The translations under genes were made by a program, and so were the position numbers. This document shows, piece after piece, positions 59,612 through 64,000 of a DNA stretch of 64,000 nt. Below the pieces are notes generated by a model. The model was not told where the DNA came from, did not search any database, and saw nothing but the letters and a program-made list of their open reading frames with translations. This DNA is from an uncultured Lachnospiraceae bacterium (GTDB lineage: Bacteria; Bacillota; Clostridia; Lachnospirales; Lachnospiraceae). Where the stretch lies: assembly GCA_910578555.1 (NCBI GenBank), contig CAJTPS010000005.1, positions 155,204-219,203 of the forward strand, given 5' to 3'. Position 1 is the first letter of the stretch. Every line of letters starts with the position of its first letter.

Positions 59612-61735
59612 TTATTTTCTGCGGCGGCCGAGCCAGATCAACAGCCCGTTAATCAGACAGAGAACCGGAAGCAGAATCACCGACACAAATCCGGCGGCAT
59701 ATACCGTCTGCGCATTGAATGCCAGATATCCGATCGCATAATACTTCACCGGAATTGCCAGCGATTCCTCGTGATCCGCAAGACCGGCGATCACACTGCC
59801 AAAAAGCTTTAAATTATATCCCGGTACGATCTCATCCGCCAGACCGGTAAATATCTGCTCTGACGCCACGATAACCGCCTGTGATACCGCGCCGTTCTCC
59901 GTCGGTTTCTCTACTTTCAGTCCGATCACAAAAGGTCCGTCGATGTCCGCATCGCCCTTTCGGTAATTGTCTGCGTCTAACATGTCTGTTTTACTAAACG
60001 AGTTGTCACTTGTCATCAGAAACGGCTGATAGCGAATATTCTCCGCCTCCTCCGGATAGCGCAGCCCCCTCGATAAAGGTGCAAAAACCGTGCCGCCTGC
60101 CACCTGATCCGTCAAGTCTCCCTCCACGATCTCAGGAAACAGATTATAAGGATTCTGGTAATACCGGCTGCGGTCTCCTTCCGCAATCACCCCGTCCACC
60201 ACAGATACGTCATAGTACCCCATGATTCGTTCAAACTGTGTCATGTCCGTACCCGTCCATGTGGGAATGATCAGCGCATTACCGCCCTGTTCCAGATATG
60301 CCAGCAGTTTCTCCGTATCCTCTTTCGCATAGTCATTGACCGGCGCGTTCAGTATCACCCCGGCCGCATCCTCCGGAATCTGATCCACCGTGTGAAGGCT
60401 TAATGCCTCATAAGTCACATTTTCCTTATCCAAAGCATTTAAGAACTTCTCATCAAAAATCAACTCGTCATGACCCGATATCATATAGAATCTGGCTGTT
60501 TCATCCATTGTCACACGCATGATGGCCGCAAGAATCTGTCCCTCGCCATCATAGCCCGTGACCTCATAGCTGTATGTCGTATAATTCGGTTCATACGCAT
60601 AGATATCATTATAATCCACAACCATATCGCCGCTCGGACCGACCACGATCAGACTATTGCGCGTCGGTTCCGTATCCGTATATTTATAATAAAACTTCGG
60701 ATTGGCAACCGGATCGACATACTCGACCTTAATATGCTTCGAGAGTCCCTGCATCTGCTGCAGCGTCCGGTCAAGATCTGTATCCTTGGACGACGTATCC
60801 GACAGCACATGGATTGTGACATCCTGTGACAATCCACTGACTGTATTTATGGTGTCTTCCGTGAGTGTATACAGTTTATTAGCCGTCACATCTATGGACG
60901 TATATTGATCCGGCACATAATTCAGCCCAATATTGACTGCGATAGTCACCACTGCCGCCGCCAGGATATTGACGATACTGTACGCGCCCAGTTTAATGCC
61001 TCTGCCCGCGACTGCGTATCTGCGCTTCTGTATGGACTGGGTCGTACAGAACAGCACAAACGCTGTGGCTGTCACGTAATATGCTACGGATTCCATCTGA
61101 AAATACCCGTTGCACAAGGAATCAAACCGTCCGACCATATCAAAACACAGCAGAAATTTCGCAATATATTCCGCAACCGCCGATGTCCCCGAGGACGCTA
61201 TGACATTGCTGAGTCCCGACATAATATATCCCAGAAACATAGCCGCAAAAGACAGCACTGCTGAAATCACAATGCTCTCGGTCAGCGAAGACAGGAATAG
61301 ACCGACTGCCAGCCCCAGACATCCGTACAGAAAGAATCCCAGCAGCGCCGTATAAGATGTGCCTGTCTGAAATTCTCCCGCACGCATAAGAAAAACCGGC
61401 GTCAGACCGATCACAAACATCGGAATCGCAGACACCGTCACAAGCGCCAGATATTTACCCATTACGATCTTCCAAACCGGGACCGGCGCCGTTAGAATCA
61501 GCTGATCAGTCTTGTACTTCCGTTCCTCCGCAAATGTACGCATCGTCAGGATCGGAACCGTAATGAGCAGCAGAAACACAACGCTCTGTAAAACATACGA
61601 AATCGTAGGATATCCGGAAAGCATATTGAGCACCATAAAATAAATACCCATCATAAACAGCATGACCGCCAGATAGAGCCAGCCGATAAAAGAATGAAAA
61701 AACGACTTCAATTCTTTCTTATAAATCGCTGTCAT
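59612..61735 (-). CDS. ABC-2 permease fused to a GldG-like extracellular domain
   Basis: A 707-residue protein. Residues about 1-245 are an ABC-2 permease with six membrane segments (KELKSFFHSFIGWLYL, MRTFAEERKYKTDQLILTAPV). A further membrane segment (about 250-270) leads to a GldG-like domain (YTSIDVTANKLYTLTEDTINTV), ending in one last membrane helix and RRRK. It pairs with the ATPase upstream (overlap of 17 bases), like GldA with GldF/GldG. In Firmicutes this complex is of unknown substrate; no gliding genes are near. Confidence 0.9.
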   Translation of the reverse strand: MTAIYKKELKSFFHSFIGWLYLAVMLFMMGIYFMVLNMLSGYPTISYVLQSVVFLLLITVPILTMRTFAEERKYKTDQLILTAPVPVWKIVMGKYLALVTVSAIPMFVIGLTPVFLMRAGEFQTGTSYTALLGFFLYGCLGLAVGLFLSSLTESIVISAVLSFAAMFLGYIMSGLSNVIASSGTSAVAEYIAKFLLCFDMVGRFDSLCNGYFQMESVAYYVTATAFVLFCTTQSIQKRRYAVAGRGIKLGAYSIVNILAAAVVTIAVNIGLNYVPDQYTSIDVTANKLYTLTEDTINTVSGLSQDVTIHVLSDTSSKDTDLDRTLQQMQGLSKHIKVEYVDPVANPKFYYKYTDTEPTRNSLIVVGPSGDMVVDYNDIYAYEPNYTTYSYEVTGYDGEGQILAAIMRVTMDETARFYMISGHDELIFDEKFLNALDKENVTYEALSLHTVDQIPEDAAGVILNAPVNDYAKEDTEKLLAYLEQGGNALIIPTWTGTDMTQFERIMGYYDVSVVDGVIAEGDRSRYYQNPYNLFPEIVEGDLTDQVAGGTVFAPLSRGLRYPEEAENIRYQPFLMTSDNSFSKTDMLDADNYRKGDADIDGPFVIGLKVEKPTENGAVSQAVIVASEQIFTGLADEIVPGYNLKLFGSVIAGLADHEESLAIPVKYYAIGYLAFNAQTVYAAGFVSVILLPVLCLINGLLIWLGRRRK

Positions 61736-62774
61736 CGTCCGTTTCCCCCTTTTCTACACTGTCCTCTATAAAATCCCCTCGCTCCCGATCCTGTTCAGGG
61801 CTGTTCTCATCCGCGCCAGCTTCCTCCATCGATGTCTCGTCGGTATTTTCCGTCAATTGCAGGAAAATATCCTCCAGTGATTTCTCCACACGGTTCATGG
61901 ACAGAATCGGCATACCAGCCCCGGTCAGAGCCGTTGAAAGTTCCTTCCGGATATCCGCATCGTCTAAAGCCTCAACATGAAGCGCCACAGTGTCCGTCTC
62001 CTGCCCCGCTTCCACTGTGTATGAAGCGATCTGCTCCATACCGCCTAAGATTTCTTCTGCCTGTTCCTTCGTGCCGAAAGCTGTCACTGCAAGCACCGCT
62101 CTGCCGCGCATCATCTGCTGCAGTTCCTCAGGGGATCCGTCCGCCATTAATTTACCCGCGGAAATAATCATAATATGATCGCACACCGCGCTCACCTCGG
62201 ACAAGATATGGGAGCTTAGAATCACCGTGTGCTCCTTCGCCAGTCCCCGGATCATATCGCGCATCTCTATGATCTGTTTCGGGTCCAGGCCGACCATCGG
62301 CTCATCCAGTATGAGCACATCCGGATCGCCAATCAGCGCCTGCGCCAGACCGACGCGCTGTTTATATCCCTTGGAGAGATTCCGGATCAGCCGCTCCTGT
62401 ACTTCCTGCAACTGGATTTGCTCTATGACTGCCTCCACATGCGCCGCCCGCTCTCTCCTGCCTACCTTTTTCAGCTCGGCTGCAAACATCAGATACTCCC
62501 GGACCGTCATATCCGTATATAACGGCGGAACCTCCGGCAGATAGCCGATGCATCTTTTGGCTATCTCAGGCTGCTTTAAGATATCATACCCGTTTATCGT
62601 CACGGTACCGCTATTCGCCGCAATATATCCCGTCATAATGTTCATCGTCGTCGATTTCCCGGCTCCGTTAGGTCCCAGAAAACCATAAATCTGCCCCTTT
62701 TCCACCGTAAAAGACAAATCATCCACCGCTGTATGTACACCGTATCTTTTTACCAGGTGTTCCACTTGTATCAA
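61719..62774 (-). CDS. ABC transporter ATP-binding protein, GldA-like
   Basis: A 351-residue ATPase: Walker A GPNGAGKSTT (about 35-44), signature LSKGYKQRVGLAQAL (about 134), Walker B VLILDEPMVGLDP, and the switch His in ILSSHILSEV. The C-terminus has an unusual 45-residue acidic tail (Glu/Asp-rich). The start is a TTG at 62774 supported by GGAGG eight bases upstream. It energises the fused permease encoded next. Confidence 0.95.
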   Translation of the reverse strand: MIQVEHLVKRYGVHTAVDDLSFTVEKGQIYGFLGPNGAGKSTTMNIMTGYIAANSGTVTINGYDILKQPEIAKRCIGYLPEVPPLYTDMTVREYLMFAAELKKVGRRERAAHVEAVIEQIQLQEVQERLIRNLSKGYKQRVGLAQALIGDPDVLILDEPMVGLDPKQIIEMRDMIRGLAKEHTVILSSHILSEVSAVCDHIMIISAGKLMADGSPEELQQMMRGRAVLAVTAFGTKEQAEEILGGMEQIASYTVEAGQETDTVALHVEALDDADIRKELSTALTGAGMPILSMNRVEKSLEDIFLQLTENTDETSMEEAGADENSPEQDRERGDFIEDSVEKGETDDDSDL

Positions 62775-62877
62775 AACAAATTCCTCCTTGATTTTTTCAT
62801 TCTTCCACTAAATTTACAAAAAAAATGTGTTCCGATTTTTATGAAATTGTGAAAATTGTGTGTTCACTTTCCTTCTT

Positions 62878-62930
62878 CACAAAATCGCATAACAAATGAT
62901 TTTACTGGCGGAATCGTGCAAAATAGTATT
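62878..62930 (+). repeat. Hairpin module, second copy of 10676-10720
   Basis: CAAAATCGCAT, a short loop, ATGATTTTACTGGCGGAAT, then TAGTAT. It matches the module in the mreC-mreD gap in order and spacing. It lies just after the stop of the broken membrane-protein gene. Confidence 0.55.
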
Positions 62931-62938
62931 TGCTCCTG

Positions 62939-63613
62939 CTATAATATCGGTTCAAACCAACGAAATTCATCTGTATTTTCATCCCGTATTACCTTATATG
63001 CCTGATAACATCCATTGTCATACTTTTCCGCTGCATTCGATAAACCGTCAGCAAAAAACCAATAATAGCTATCATAAAAGTCATTATTTACGCCGTATAG
63101 GACAACATAGTCAAAACTAAATTCAGCAATAATATCCTTCATTTCGCGCTGATAATTTTCCTGTATTCCATAGATATTGATAAAATCAAAATCCGGAAAT
63201 AAATAATATTTTAATTGCGCAAGCTGATCCGGCATCAGAGCCTCTTCTCTGTTACCATATGTAATCCATAAATCGGGCATGTCACCGGAAGCATCGACAG
63301 CTATTTCCGGCATACTTTCCAGAATCTTGTCTCTCACATCATTAGTCTCTCTGATTTCAGAATCAATTTCTTTCAGAAAAGTATTTCTATTGCAGAACCC
63401 CAAAACATTACATATGAAAAAACAACCAAAATACAAGTATTGTACTTTCACAGTGCCAACATGATTGACAAAAGCAAAATAGAGGCACAACACGAACCAT
63501 CCCATAACGTATGAACCGATATATCTGTCATAGCATACAATCCCAACTGCCTCACCTTCCGACATCGTGGTTAAGTAAGTCCATAACAAAAATAAATTAC
63601 TCAAACTTCGCAC
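62939..63613 (-). pseudogene. C-terminal part of a membrane protein, broken by an insertion sequence
   Basis: About 220 residues in frame: two or more membrane segments at the start (SNLFLLWTYLTT, SYVMGWFVLCLYFAFV, VQYLYFGCFFICNVLGFCN), then a soluble domain ending RWFEPIL. The frame has no ribosome site at its apparent GTG start and the sequence changes at about 63605 into the left end of a transposase element, so the 5' part is missing or beyond it. The topology suggests the end of a polytopic glycosyltransferase-like membrane protein, but the family is not clear. Confidence 0.65.
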
Positions 63614-64000
63614 TTGAATAAGCGCCTATGCACCTTGAAAATCCAATAAAAACTGGCAATAAAATAGCATGAAACACTCTGTTTTTGGTATAATTGAATT
63701 GTCCAGAAAACAACATACCAACGGAGGCTCATGCTATGAATAACAGTATAACACAAGACAACCAGAATGATAACCAGATTTCTAAAACTATCAAAAGATT
63801 TTTCGCCAGATTCCATGTGACGTCTGCCCTGAAAACGGCGGGCGCTTATCATAAGAAAGGTACACCTGTGACACAGATTTTTCAGTATCTGTTTCTCCTG
63901 ATCTTTTCAAACAGAAGCATGTACATGAATCTGCTGTCGGGAAGAAACACGCCGGCTTTTGCTAAAGATACGGTATACCGCTTTATGAAATCAACACAGA
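63605..64000 (+). mobile_element. Insertion sequence, left end and start of transposase
   Basis: The left boundary is placed at about 63605, where the broken gene's frame ends; the exact terminal repeat cannot be fixed because the right end is outside the window. A TATAAT (about 63690) precedes the transposase. The element continues past the right edge. Confidence 0.7.
63736..64000 (+). CDS. Transposase, IS4-type DDE family, N-terminal part
   Basis: An ATG at 63736 with GGAGG eight bases upstream opens 88 codons to the window edge: FFARFHVTSALKTAGAYHKKGTPVTQIFQYLFLLIFSNRSMYMNLLSG and FAKDTVYRFMKSTQ. This N-terminus is typical of IS4-related transposases common in Lachnospiraceae. The catalytic DDE residues lie beyond the edge. 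Confidence 0.85.
   Translation, partial: MNNSITQDNQNDNQISKTIKRFFARFHVTSALKTAGAYHKKGTPVTQIFQYLFLLIFSNRSMYMNLLSGRNTPAFAKDTVYRFMKSTQ

Overview
The window looks like chromosomal DNA from a spore-forming, anaerobic, Gram-positive member of the Clostridia, most likely Lachnospiraceae. Reasons: a gerW sporulation gene, an [FeFe]-hydrogenase-like protein, the Asp23/FakA-like pair, a zinc-ribbon L28, rod-shape and Min genes in one operon, AGGAGG-type ribosome sites with frequent GTG/TTG starts, and family content (DUF4321, DUF2953, DUF4037, DUF5662, DUF1292). The genus cannot be fixed from the sequence alone.

Layout. 1-2157: 3' part of a YggS-type PLP protein and an orphan HlyD-like adaptor. 2190-13658 (minus): a small P-loop protein, then a large cell-shape cluster that reads, in transcription order, DUF4321, radC, mreB, mreC, mreD, mrdA (PBP2), minC, minD, minE, rodA, an mgsA-like gene and a DacF-type carboxypeptidase. 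13811-28050 (minus): methionine gamma-lyase-like protein, miaA, mutL, mutS, miaB, degV, recG, a FakA-like DAK2 protein and an Asp23 protein. 28288: rpmB on plus. 28602-31224 (minus): a J-domain protein, a 46-residue membrane peptide, gerW, DUF2953 and an unknown gene. 31384-34157 (plus): a soluble chemoreceptor with a PilZ domain and an HD-GYP protein with an altered HD motif. 34167-39790 (minus): a second PBP/FtsW pair, a U32 peptidase and zapA. 40391: an unknown Lys/Glu-rich protein. 41355-48669 (minus): ruvB, ruvA, a HepI-like transporter, NusG-II protein, small membrane protein, DUF4037, TPR, hflC, hflK. 48852: histidine phosphatase (plus). 50003-54109 (minus): trpS, a Cys-Arg-Asp repeat protein, DUF5662, a debranching-enzyme-like protein. 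54262: DUF1292 (plus). 54504-62774 (minus): UvrD-like helicase, gltX, hydrogenase-like protein, and a GldA/GldFG-type ABC transporter. 62939-64000: a membrane-protein gene broken by an IS whose transposase runs off the right edge.

The genes are mostly housekeeping, with two complete SEDS/class-B PBP pairs (RodA/MrdA and FtsW/PBP), a Min system, ZapA, MreBCD, mismatch repair (MutSL) and branch migration (RuvAB, RecG).

The most unusual content is non-coding. A dispersed element made of two adjacent hairpins recurs at about seven loci. At five of them the first hairpin begins one or two bases after the stop codon of a gene, in the sense direction. Its stems change by compensating substitutions, and it has expanded into two tandem arrays (five copies of 75 bp and six copies of about 45 bp). 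A second, MITE-like family with short inverted ends sits in the mreC-mreD and permease-hydrogenase gaps. At protein level, three proteins keep a family fold but have lost key catalytic residues: the MgsA-like protein (catalytic Asp to Ala), the HD-GYP protein (His to Tyr) and the GlgX-like protein (all conserved GH13 catalytic positions).
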